Positions 34,612-42,586 of a stretch of DNA of 44,605 nucleotides are shown here, piece by piece (positions within the stretch are counted from its first letter, which is position 1; each line of letters starts with the position of its first letter). This stretch comes from an uncultured Clostridia bacterium (GTDB lineage Bacteria > Bacillota > Clostridia > Oscillospirales > Acutalibacteraceae): assembly GCA_945874765.1 (NCBI GenBank), contig CAMCHQ010000016.1, forward strand, positions 1 to 44,605. Direction: 5' to 3'. The notes under the pieces are model-generated. The model searched no databases. It saw only the letters and a program-made list of their open reading frames with translations, and was not told the origin of the DNA. Both the position numbers and the translations under genes were made by a program.

Positions 34612-34688
34612 AAAATACAAAGCCTTGAAAGTTGGATTAAAACTTACAAAGGCTTTGCTTGGGGGTGGAAGAATGGAAACAAATTATA
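34612..34688 (+). pseudogene. second 3' end of a CD1108-type hydrolase gene (direct repeat copy 2)
   Basis: In frame this reads KIQSLESWIKTYKGFAWGWK then NGNKL and a TAA stop at 34686-34688, a complete alternative C-terminus of the CD1108-type protein. The first 68 bp match 31637-31704 with three mismatches; sequence upstream of 34612 is unrelated to the gene. It is either the displaced original end of the gene after an insertion or the remnant of a second, related ICE. Confidence 0.8.
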
Positions 34689-34790
34689 AAAAGAATAACG
34701 GAACTTCAAAGATAAGAGTGTATGAGTTATAATGTACCGCTTGTTGCGAATAGGGTAGGCGGAGTGAAAAAATAAAAATAACGAATATAG

Positions 34791-34835
34791 AAGAAACAAA
34801 AGCAAAATAACCAATATCGGCTTTTGTTTCTTTTA
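34791..34835. terminator. hairpin terminator after the displaced gene end
   Basis: A 13-bp stem (34791-34803 with 34820-34832) with a 16-nt loop sits in an A-rich/T-rich context, so it could act in both directions. It lies about 100 bp after the displaced CD1108 stop. The rest of 34689-35159 shows no gene; the area around 34730-34770 has locally higher GC but no recognised site. Confidence 0.6.
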
Positions 34836-35159
34836 ATTTACAACACATTTATCTTTGGTATGGTAGATTATATCGTATTTTAAGTCGCAAAAGTCCACAG
34901 GAATATCACAGTGAAATTAATATAGTGCAAAAACGAACATATTGATTAACAACCTGAATTAAGGGCTTTCTATCATAGAATATTATTTTTCACTTATATT
35001 TAAGACATTATATTTATTAATGATTTATGATGGTTCTATTATAAATACACTTACTGGCTCTTGAAACAACTTGTTATTCATAATATTTCTTTCATATAAA
35101 TGATATGTTTTTCAAAATAACACTTTTGAAGGCCGTGTTGACAATTCATTCGTGAAATT

Positions 35160-37679
35160 TTATTTTGTTCTAAACCTCTTTGAATAATTATCTACAATCA
35201 TACTACCGATTAATTTGTGATTTTTCAAAGATGTAGTAATTGCCATAACATCATTAAATCCAAACTTACCAGTTATGCTTGATGCAAAATTCTTTACTTC
35301 GTACTTTAATTTCTCTAGCGATTCCTCATCAATTATTCGTATTCTTTTATCAGGAGCACAATCATGAAAAAAAGCAACTGAATGATGGATCATAATAGGA
35401 TAGCATTCATTAATACCATGATATTGTGAATATAACCAATTTATAGAACCATTTAGTTGATTACAATCTCTTTTAGGGATAAATTCAGTTGTGGCTTCAT
35501 TTTTACATTCTATTACCACGAATTGTTGATTGTCTAATTGCCAAAGGTTGTCCGGACCAGAGCCAAATTCTTCTTCAGGTCTAGTAGAATACAGTCCAAG
35601 TATTAAACCTAATTCTTTGATTGCTGCTTCAAATTTTTTTGATGATACAGAGCTAAAACATAAGTCTCCTAATACCCCGTCAACCTTTATCAAAAAGCCA
35701 TTTGGATTAAAATTATTTTCAGCTATATATTCACGTATTGCTTGTCCTTGTTCTGCAATTTTTGCAGCATATTTTTCAGGAACTATACCTTTGATTGGAT
35801 TAATTAACATTCTATTATAGCCATTAGCTGCAAGTAATGTTTCTTGCGATTCTTCTTGATTAATAAAGTTCTGGAATTCTGCTTTATATTGCAATAACAG
35901 ACCTTTTAGTTCTTTATTCTCAGCATTATTTATCTCTTGGTCAATAGTATCTATTGCCTTATCATACTGTGATCTTTCGGCTAAATCAAATGCCTTTCTC
36001 AAAGCAACTTGGTAATTGTTAAAATTAGGTTTTGAATCATATTCAATTGACGATAATGTTGCTTTGCTTGCAGCAATCCATCCTTCGTTTTTATCTATTG
36101 AATAATCGCACAGTGAAAGTATATTAGTGGCGTTAGGAGTATCTATTTGGCTACAAAGTCGCTCTGAAGCTTCTAATTGCTCCTTTGTTGCTTTGCTGAA
36201 ATAGTTTAATCCATTGTTTGCATAAACTATTTCAGAAATGTCTCTACCCATTAATATTACAGCACATGAATCAGAATTAGATCTAACTCCTCTTCCCATT
36301 CCTTGTTCAAGTTTTTGTATTTGCTCACATTTTAACCTCGAACTTTTAGGGTTAGCATTCTTTTCAAATTGATCATATATGTTGTTCATTGGTGGAAGTC
36401 CATCAATTACTAATATACTACAAGCTTCATCAGGTAAGTCAACACCATCGTATTTATTTATTAATACCGCTATACCAACATGACCGCTTTTTAATTTTTC
36501 AACTCCATCTTTTAAGTTTTCAATAGTTAACTCTAAATTTGAAACATCTGACCAATACTCTGCCCTCTTTCTTGAAGGCACAATAATAACCACATTACAA
36601 CTATTTGAAAAATTCAATAATTGCTGCTTAATTTCATCGTCTGTAATGTTTCTATTCATAACTTGTGGCATAATTATAAGGCGATCACCTATATCATTAG
36701 CCTTGTCCGGAGAAATGATGTTTGGAATATCTTCTGGATAAAGTCCTAATTCAGAAGATAAAACGCTATCATCTGCCAATGTTGCTGTCATAAATATTCT
36801 TCTTGTTGCATGTTCAAACGAAGAAATTTTTGAAATCGGAATGCTTTTAATACTAATCTCAATTTTTGCATTTGTTACAATGCAATCACAAAACTGAAAA
36901 TGCTCTTCTAATAAAGGCAAACGAAACGATAAAGTCTCACCGTCAATAAGATTATCTCTTATTATTTCATAAACTTCATTTTGGTGTTTCTGCCATTCCC
37001 AATACGGAACTAGCATAAATAAGTCTCTAGAATCAGTCCTGCATAATTCTGTAAACTTATTTACGCATTGATTCTTCAGTGATTCAGAAAATAATTGTAA
37101 TATTTTCGAATACATTTCAGTCTCTCTTGGTATTTGCAATGTGTATTGGTCTTTTATTGTAGTTAAGCAAGCATGAGCATCATCAATAATAATACTACCA
37201 ATTTCAACATTGTTAACTTCTCTCATTCCAAACACAGACTTACCATTAATTAATTTATGAATATTAATTATAAGAATTGATTGTCCCCTAATAAAACTTG
37301 AATCATTTTCATCTGTTGAAGTTTTAATTCCCAAAGTCTGAGCTTCCTTGCAAACTTGCTCAACTAAATATGCATCTGGAACAACATAAACGGCAGGACT
37401 TACACCTTCATTTAAGCAACTTTTTAAAATGAGCAAACCAACTGTTGTTTTTCCACTTCCGGTATTCATTTTTATGATGTTATTTTTATTGTCTCGACAT
37501 TCAAACCATTTCTTCCATACATCACTCTGTACATCTCTTGGATATTCATATTTTTTGTCTTTTCCAGGCAAAGCCATAAAAATATCCCTTGGTTCTATGT
37601 CATCACTTTTAGTGCTTTTTAGTATTTTTGAAAAATCTATATTCATATGTAAAACCTTTATGATATAGTCGTTTACCAT
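35160..37679 (-). CDS. SF2 helicase with C-terminal PD-(D/E)XK nuclease, candidate defence protein
   Basis: An 839-aa stand-alone protein. The helicase part shows a Q-like motif (YEYPRDVQSDVW), Walker A MNTGSGKTT at about 71-79, DDAH at 166-169, motif III MTATLADDS, and a DinG/Rad3-like motif VI (EQGMGRGVRSNSDSCAVILM). A helical middle region follows (RKAFDLAERSQYDKAID). The C-terminus carries GPDNLWQLDNQQFVVIECKN, with Asp710, Glu724 and Lys726 as a PD-(D/E)XK triad, then NQLNGSINWLY. Helicase-nuclease fusions of this size are known as single-gene anti-phage systems (for example Hna), and the accessory-island setting fits. Membership of any named system is not shown. The ATG at 37679 follows GAAAGGAT; a TTG at 37694 lies upstream of that ribosome site. 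Confidence 0.78.
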   Translation of the reverse strand: MVNDYIIKVLHMNIDFSKILKSTKSDDIEPRDIFMALPGKDKKYEYPRDVQSDVWKKWFECRDNKNNIIKMNTGSGKTTVGLLILKSCLNEGVSPAVYVVPDAYLVEQVCKEAQTLGIKTSTDENDSSFIRGQSILIINIHKLINGKSVFGMREVNNVEIGSIIIDDAHACLTTIKDQYTLQIPRETEMYSKILQLFSESLKNQCVNKFTELCRTDSRDLFMLVPYWEWQKHQNEVYEIIRDNLIDGETLSFRLPLLEEHFQFCDCIVTNAKIEISIKSIPISKISSFEHATRRIFMTATLADDSVLSSELGLYPEDIPNIISPDKANDIGDRLIIMPQVMNRNITDDEIKQQLLNFSNSCNVVIIVPSRKRAEYWSDVSNLELTIENLKDGVEKLKSGHVGIAVLINKYDGVDLPDEACSILVIDGLPPMNNIYDQFEKNANPKSSRLKCEQIQKLEQGMGRGVRSNSDSCAVILMGRDISEIVYANNGLNYFSKATKEQLEASERLCSQIDTPNATNILSLCDYSIDKNEGWIAASKATLSSIEYDSKPNFNNYQVALRKAFDLAERSQYDKAIDTIDQEINNAENKELKGLLLQYKAEFQNFINQEESQETLLAANGYNRMLINPIKGIVPEKYAAKIAEQGQAIREYIAENNFNPNGFLIKVDGVLGDLCFSSVSSKKFEAAIKELGLILGLYSTRPEEEFGSGPDNLWQLDNQQFVVIECKNEATTEFIPKRDCNQLNGSINWLYSQYHGINECYPIMIHHSVAFFHDCAPDKRIRIIDEESLEKLKYEVKNFASSITGKFGFNDVMAITTSLKNHKLIGSMIVDNYSKRFRTK

Positions 37680-38349
37680 ATCATATCCTTTCAATTATTT
37701 ACTCTAATATTTACGCTTGATTCAATAATGTAAAAATATACCCAAAAAGGAAACATATTGAATGAAGTTATGATATATTTTTATTTTAGAAAATTGTGGC
37801 ACAATGTATTCAATAATGTGAACCATTAAGAAAATTATATTGCGTTAATAACTTTAAAATGTATTGCTGTGATTTTATGATATTTATAGTTTATAAAACT
37901 TTTGTTTTCCAGATTAAGTAAACTGTTTATGACAAAGCAAATGGAAAACTATTGGTATTGATTTCATATTTGGATGTTCCTTTATTTATACAATTTTTTG
38001 TATTTATTTCTCCATTGGAGCGATTCTCCTTTCTCTATAATAATTTGTTTTCAATTACAATTTATCAAAAATCAAATATAAATTAAACCGTTTTTGCCTA
38101 TTCGTAGTCATTTATGGCACATTTGAAATGTTTGAATAGGTATTGGAATGATGAAAAAATGTATAAATAATAACAAGCATTACTTTTGGTAATGCTTGTT
38201 ATTGCTCTATAAATTTAATTTTGTGTCTGTGTTTATATTTTTTACCATTAATTGTGTTTGTTATTACTGTATAGAACCAAGATTTCTCAGCCCGAAACAG
38301 TAATTTTATAAAAAACAAAATGTCGTACTAATAAGATAAATCATTAGTT
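37680..38349. other. long AT-rich intergenic region
   Basis: About 670 bp without a plausible gene on either strand. The only clear structure is the perfect hairpin at 38169-38203. It separates the helicase-nuclease gene from the Rhs immunity gene; both read leftward, so the helicase promoter should lie in its left part. Confidence 0.5.
38169..38203. terminator. perfect 15-bp hairpin after the Rhs locus
   Basis: The stem is 38169-38183 with 38189-38203, with a 5-nt loop. It lies ~150 bp downstream of the last immunity gene on the - strand. Flanking A/T is mixed rather than a clean T run, so termination is likely but not certain. Confidence 0.55.
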
Positions 38350-38637
38350 TTAGAAATTTAACTCTACATCAAAATCATATGCGCTTTCATCATCTATCAA
38401 TTTGTGCTTTTCTAAAACTTCAATTTTATTATCTTGAAATTTTGTTTCTCTCAACCATTTGATGACTGCCTCATCATCATAAGAAAAACCGACAGTTCTT
38501 CCTTGTTTTACTATATAGTGTTGCTTTTTTAACCATCGGTAAAATTGGTTATATAATCCTTTTCTAAGTTCCTTTTCAGTAATATCCGAAGTTTTAATAG
38601 TTGTATAAAACATATCGAATGTTAATTTTATTATCAT
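38350..38637 (-). CDS. probable immunity protein of orphan Rhs module 3
   Basis: A 95-aa soluble protein of unknown family with a winged-helix-like look (KELRKGLYNQFYRWLKKQHY, VGFSYDDEAVIKWLRETKFQ). The ATG at 38637 has AGAAGGA upstream, placed directly after the toxin stop codon; TTG at 38658 is less likely. Its place immediately downstream of an Rhs toxin C-terminus, on the same strand and coupled to its stop, is the standard position of the cognate immunity gene. The call rests on position alone. Lack of membrane segments suggests the toxin acts in the cytoplasm. Confidence 0.6.
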   Translation of the reverse strand: MIIKLTFDMFYTTIKTSDITEKELRKGLYNQFYRWLKKQHYIVKQGRTVGFSYDDEAVIKWLRETKFQDNKIEVLEKHKLIDDESAYDFDVELNF

Positions 38638-38654
38638 GTTATTATATCCTTCTA

Positions 38655-40373
38655 TCAAGTATAAAATATATGTGAATTATTACTGTGTTTGTAAATATGA
38701 TAATGCCAATAATAACCTTGTCCTAAATAGCCATGTCTTTCTGGTCCTACAGGTTGTCTATTATTACCCGCAATATATGCAGCGGTTCTTGCATTACTTT
38801 TACCTCTTGACATAACATTTAATCCTTTACGAATTCTTGATACGGCTGAATTCCTTGACAATTTATTTCCCAATATTATTACATTGTTAGACTTATAAGC
38901 AGCCCAATAATCACATCGTTTATTATTTTTCATGATAGTTTTAACTTTGGCATCTGCAACAGCAATTGAAATTGCCAATGAAATTGCTTTAGATGTTTTC
39001 CCAGCCACACGTTTAGCATAAGAATAGGCAGATTCCATACAGCTAACCACCAATGCTTTGATTACAATTGTTTTTAACTTGTATGTTCTACTCAAATCAC
39101 TTAAATTATTAGCCACAAAAGAATAATCTACATTATTGATTGCTTTTGATAAGGTCCATGTTATTCCGATTACTGCTATTAGTGCAAGCAAAATCATTCC
39201 AATACCGATTGAAGTAAGAACTCCTGCAACCATTCCAAAATTATCGCTATTATTTACAGAATTGTTGTTACAATAAGTGAAAAGATTATTACCTACAGAT
39301 ATTTCTTTTGATTTTTGTGGGATGATATATGCATCTGCATTTATAAATCTGCAAATATCAGGGTCATAATAGCGTGATTGGAGGTAGTAATATCCTGTTT
39401 CGTTATCAAAATAATAGCCACGATAACGGAGTGGGTTGATATTAGCCAGCTCCTCATCATAAGGCGCATCGACATTAGGAACGTTGGTAGCTGTAATCTT
39501 GCCCCAAGCGTCATATTCATATTGAACAATCTCATTGCCCTGCGCATCGGTTATGGATATAACGTCACCCATTTGGTTTGTCAAGTAGAAATACTGAACA
39601 CCGTTATAGATAAATCCAAGAGGGAAACCATTAGTATCATACTGGAAATACATTGTGTTCGTTCCGTCTGTTTGCGAAAGAATTACACCGTCTTTAGTAT
39701 TGTAATAAGTTGTTTTGCCGTTTATAATCTTTGATGTTCTGATACCTGTTTCATCATAAGTATAACTGTATTTGTTGTTTCCGTCAACTATACTTTCAAG
39801 ATTTCTGCCGGTATTCCAAGTGAATTTCTTGTTTCCGTAAGTGAGAACATTTCCGTTTTCGTCATAAGTAAGCGGTGTTCCGTTTACTGCGGTTAGTTCG
39901 TCTTTCCAAGAACTGTTAGAATAGCTGAATGTGGTTGTTGTGCCGGATTCTGTTTTGCTTGTTATGTTTCCTCTGATGTCATAAGTATAAGTATCGTCGT
40001 TGGCAGAAACAAGCTGACCGTTGGAATCATAAGTGTAATTTGTCGTTTTACCGGCATATGTTGTTGATGTAATTCTGTCCTTACTGTCGTAAGTATTAGT
40101 AACCGTAGTATTTTCACCATATGACTTAGTAAGAACATTTCCGTTATCATCATAAAAATATGATGACGACAGGGAAGTGCTGCCATTGTATTTTACAGAT
40201 GAAGTATTAATCTTTTCAATGTCATCAGTTCCTGTTGTTGTATAAGAATACAAAACAGTGTTTGATGCGTTTGTGTATTCAATGCTCTTGTCTTTGACAA
40301 CAGATGAATATGAAGTTCCAAAATGGGATTCGGTTACATCGGTTTTGGATTCAATACCGTTCAATTTTACCAA
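38655..40373 (-). CDS. orphan Rhs/YD-repeat C-terminal toxin module 3
   Basis: A 572-aa reading without a proper 5' end. The nominal TTG at 40373 has no ribosome site, and Rhs sequence starts abruptly at NGIESKTDVTESHFG (near 40361). It holds several YD repeats (YTYDSNGQLVSANDDTYTYD) and the core RYRGYYFDNETGYYYLQSRY followed by YDPDICRFINADAY. After a junction comes a membrane-helix pre-toxin (GMILLALIAVIGITWTL) and a C-terminal domain ending in GYYWHYHIYKHSNNSHIFYT. The His-rich end suggests a metal-dependent enzyme, possibly a nuclease. As in other polymorphic toxin loci, such a displaced module would be a silent reserve that recombines into the full-length gene. The matching immunity gene follows at 38637. 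Confidence 0.75.
   Translation of the reverse strand: MVKLNGIESKTDVTESHFGTSYSSVVKDKSIEYTNASNTVLYSYTTTGTDDIEKINTSSVKYNGSTSLSSSYFYDDNGNVLTKSYGENTTVTNTYDSKDRITSTTYAGKTTNYTYDSNGQLVSANDDTYTYDIRGNITSKTESGTTTTFSYSNSSWKDELTAVNGTPLTYDENGNVLTYGNKKFTWNTGRNLESIVDGNNKYSYTYDETGIRTSKIINGKTTYYNTKDGVILSQTDGTNTMYFQYDTNGFPLGFIYNGVQYFYLTNQMGDVISITDAQGNEIVQYEYDAWGKITATNVPNVDAPYDEELANINPLRYRGYYFDNETGYYYLQSRYYDPDICRFINADAYIIPQKSKEISVGNNLFTYCNNNSVNNSDNFGMVAGVLTSIGIGMILLALIAVIGITWTLSKAINNVDYSFVANNLSDLSRTYKLKTIVIKALVVSCMESAYSYAKRVAGKTSKAISLAISIAVADAKVKTIMKNNKRCDYWAAYKSNNVIILGNKLSRNSAVSRIRKGLNVMSRGKSNARTAAYIAGNNRQPVGPERHGYLGQGYYWHYHIYKHSNNSHIFYT
40318..40361 (-). repeat. 44-nt identical block shared with the full Rhs gene
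   Basis: 40318-40361 is identical to 44184-44227 over 44 nt by eye. It encodes the end of the shared segment NGIESKTDVTESHFG. Orphan module 3 begins exactly at its outer edge; beyond it the two loci are unrelated. It looks like the edge of the duplication or recombination event that displaced the module. Confidence 0.75.
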
Positions 40374-40549
40374 AGGAGATTGCGGCGATCCTTGGACAGA
40401 TTAATGTTGTGAATTTTAAAGTTGGCATGGATATTTTTACTTTATATCTGGTGAAGTTAAATTATAATAGTTATGACAATTCATAATTATTTGTATTCTG
40501 TCTAAAATACAACATTTGTATCGTTTATTATAGAAATGGCTATTGATTA

Positions 40550-40990
40550 TTAAAGTTCGTTTTTATATATAAATCCTATTATTTCTGCGTTCTTAAAATT
40601 GCTCTTGTTGAAAACAGAAAAGTCAAAAAATTTTTTATTTCCAAAGTAGTACTTGTGGATATAGTGCTTTTTTTGATTATCAAATTCAAGAATTATTTGA
40701 TTGGCCTTATTGATGATTTTATAACAATTGTCTTTTTTGAATTTGATAGTATTTTGTTTAGCGTTTGTTAATAGGATAAACTCCGAATCAATTTTATAAG
40801 AGATAATGGCATTGCCAAAATATTTCATTAAACATATTCCTATAATTGAGCCTATTAAAAATATAAATCCGACAATAACAGAATCAATTACAGACAGGTG
40901 TTTTATTGAATAAATAAAAATCATTCCTGTAAAAGCAATATACGAATATGAAAGAATTTTAAGGCTTTTGAAAAATACTTTAAAAAACAT
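40550..40990 (-). CDS. two-TM immunity protein of orphan Rhs module 2
   Basis: A 146-aa protein with two membrane helices at about 12-30 (LSYSYIAFTGMIFIYSI) and 36-56 (VIVGFIFLIGSIIGICLM), then a ~90-residue soluble beta-rich tail (KIDSEFILLTNAKQNTIKFK). The ATG at 40990 has AGAGGTGA upstream, a ribosome site that overlaps the toxin stop, so the two genes are translationally coupled. Position and topology support a membrane immunity protein for the Gly-rich toxin encoded just upstream. No family was recognised. Confidence 0.62.
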   Translation of the reverse strand: MFFKVFFKSLKILSYSYIAFTGMIFIYSIKHLSVIDSVIVGFIFLIGSIIGICLMKYFGNAIISYKIDSEFILLTNAKQNTIKFKKDNCYKIINKANQIILEFDNQKKHYIHKYYFGNKKFFDFSVFNKSNFKNAEIIGFIYKNEL

Positions 40991-40996
40991 AGATTG

Positions 40997-41941
40997 TCAC
41001 CTCTTACAAACTATTATTTTCCCTTTTCGATATACTTGAACATTTCGCTTAATTGCGGGTATATATATATTTATGTAACTGCTTTTTTTCGAGATTTTTA
41101 TTTTAACCCCTTTTTTGGAATAAGATTTTACTTTTGAACTTATTTTGGAAAATGAAGTAGAATAAATAATTCCTGTATAGCCTCCTCTTACATAAATATA
41201 TGGAATAGATGCCAAAGAAGCTCCAACACCAAGAGATAAAGTTGTAGAACCAGTTACGGATTTATCATTTATTCCAACATTGAGTCCACCACTTCCGCCT
41301 AATTTTATTCCTGAAGAATAAGATACGCCTGCACTAATTCCCCAACCCTTTATAGAAGTTGCACTTGAAGCACGTTGATTATAGGAAACATATCCATATA
41401 AACTAGCTGTAACATTTGTTGTAAATGTTACACCAGCACAATATGCAATAACAATATTCCCTTTTCCATCAAAATTTATACTTATGCCACCATAAATTCC
41501 CCAAATTGCTGATGCTTCAAATTCTAAACCAACAGATAGTACCCAATGACCGTCAGTATCACTGTAGTAAACAGGATTATTGCAACAGTAGGCATAGATG
41601 TTTGCTCCTGATAAAACATCTTTTTGTGATATGATATATTTATATATATCAGCATTAATAAATCTGCAGATTGATGCATCATAATATCTCGACTGCAAGT
41701 AGTAGTAGCCTGTTTCGTTATCGTAATAATATCCACGGTAACGAATTGGGTTTTGCTTTGTAATGTCTGTGTCGGCGGTTAAAACTTTACCCCAAGCATC
41801 ATACTCGTAGTTTGCGACTACTGTACCTGAGGTATCAGTTATGGATATAACATCACCCATTTGGTTTGTGATGTAAAAGTATTGCGTTCCATTTAGCACA
41901 ATCCCGACAGGAGTATTGTCGTTGTCATACTGAAAATACAT
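40997..41941 (-). CDS. orphan Rhs C-terminal toxin module 2
   Basis: The reading from the first ATG (41941) gives 314 aa, but Rhs similarity extends in frame to 42022 (SKTVNGVTTYYNTRDGVILS), where an in-frame TGA lies two codons upstream. It therefore has no native start and no ribosome site. It holds the last part of the Rhs core (the MGDVISITDTSGTVVANYEY segment, the RYRGYYYDNETGYYYLQSRY segment and RFINADIYKY). The Gly/Ser-rich toxin region that follows (LEFEASAIWGIYGGISINFD, SAGVSYSSGIKLGGSGGLNV) ends in a basic tail. Weak similarity to the toxin of the full Rhs protein (WG..G....FDG) suggests a shared family, possibly membrane-inserting. The immunity gene follows at 40990. Confidence 0.72.
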   Translation of the reverse strand: MYFQYDNDNTPVGIVLNGTQYFYITNQMGDVISITDTSGTVVANYEYDAWGKVLTADTDITKQNPIRYRGYYYDNETGYYYLQSRYYDASICRFINADIYKYIISQKDVLSGANIYAYCCNNPVYYSDTDGHWVLSVGLEFEASAIWGIYGGISINFDGKGNIVIAYCAGVTFTTNVTASLYGYVSYNQRASSATSIKGWGISAGVSYSSGIKLGGSGGLNVGINDKSVTGSTTLSLGVGASLASIPYIYVRGGYTGIIYSTSFSKISSKVKSYSKKGVKIKISKKSSYINIYIPAIKRNVQVYRKGKIIVCKR

Positions 41942-42036
41942 TGTATTAGTACCATCTGTCTGTGAAAGAATAACACCATCTCTTGTATTGTAGTATGTAG
42001 TTACACCATTAACGGTCTTGCTAAATCACTCACTGC

Positions 42037-42106
42037 GAAAAGGTACACTGTACCTTTTCTGCCAAATCAAAGATTTGGAGTTTCGTGTCTCTTGTGCTTC
42101 GCACAA
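42037..42106. repeat. triple-hairpin element at the module 2 junction
   Basis: Three hairpins follow one another: GAAAAGGTAC-ACT-GTACCTTTTC (42037-42059), CCAAATC-AAA-GATTTGG (42062-42078) and TTGTGC-TTC-GCACAA (42092-42106). They begin 15 bp beyond the point where Rhs homology of module 2 ends. The stretch CACTGTAC..TTTTCTGC resembles CACTGTACTATTCTGC at 24765-24780 inside the other multi-hairpin cluster, so both may belong to one family of small palindromic repeats. Confidence 0.6.
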
Positions 42107-42152
42107 TTCACTCGTTTTCGTCATATATAACAAGTATTATTGCGACTGATTT

Positions 42153-42581
42153 TCAGTGGCATACCGAGTCAAAACATTCTGAAATTTTATTTAATTGCCA
42201 ATTAAAATTAATTTTAAATATAAGCAATAAAATAAAATAAAATAAAAAAGCAACAATTAAATTAGTCGGAAAATTTAGCACGGCAATTGAAACAATTGTA
42301 ACGATTAATAACATCAATACTATTAAAAAATAATGAAAAGAATTATAGTGAACATTTATTACAGTATTATCTTTCTCATCTTTTTTAATTGTGATTTTGG
42401 GATTAAAAAAATTTAAAGTAATATCACTATAGTATACATTGATTTCAGCATCATTTAATTGCCCGTAAAACTTTTCACTCGGAGATAAAAAATAGCCAAA
42501 TACGATATTTTTTACTTTTGTATTGTTGTAGACATAGTCATACACGGCTTTACCGTTAAAAAAGAGTGATTTCTTATACAT
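42153..42581 (-). CDS. two-TM immunity protein of the full-length Rhs toxin
   Basis: A 142-aa protein. The soluble N-terminal ~85 residues (NGKAVYDYVYNNTKVKNIVF, SDITLNFFNPKITIKKDEKD) are followed by two membrane helices (FHYFLIVLMLLIVTIVSIAV, TNLIVAFLFYFILLLIF) and a short tail. The ATG at 42581 is preferred, with AAAGGTGA upstream overlapping the toxin stop; GTG at 42590 is the alternative. Direct coupling to the toxin gene makes it the expected immunity gene. Having a membrane immunity protein suggests that the toxin acts at the cytoplasmic membrane. Confidence 0.63.
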   Translation of the reverse strand: MYKKSLFFNGKAVYDYVYNNTKVKNIVFGYFLSPSEKFYGQLNDAEINVYYSDITLNFFNPKITIKKDEKDNTVINVHYNSFHYFLIVLMLLIVTIVSIAVLNFPTNLIVAFLFYFILLLIFKINFNWQLNKISECFDSVCH

Positions 42582-42586
42582 TTGTT

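Noticed and set aside
34689-34790. Right end (attR) of the ICE just after the displaced gene end
   Set aside because: The locally GC-richer stretch near 34730-34770 is suggestive, but no matching left end or integrase is in the window, so no attachment site can be supported.
39341-39547. Met-rich short - strand frames within the Rhs copies (also near 39962, 41524, 43993, 44389)
   Set aside because: These are out-of-frame readings of YD repeats, rich in Met/Leu/Ile from repeated GATGA-type codons. They are shadows of the Rhs frame.
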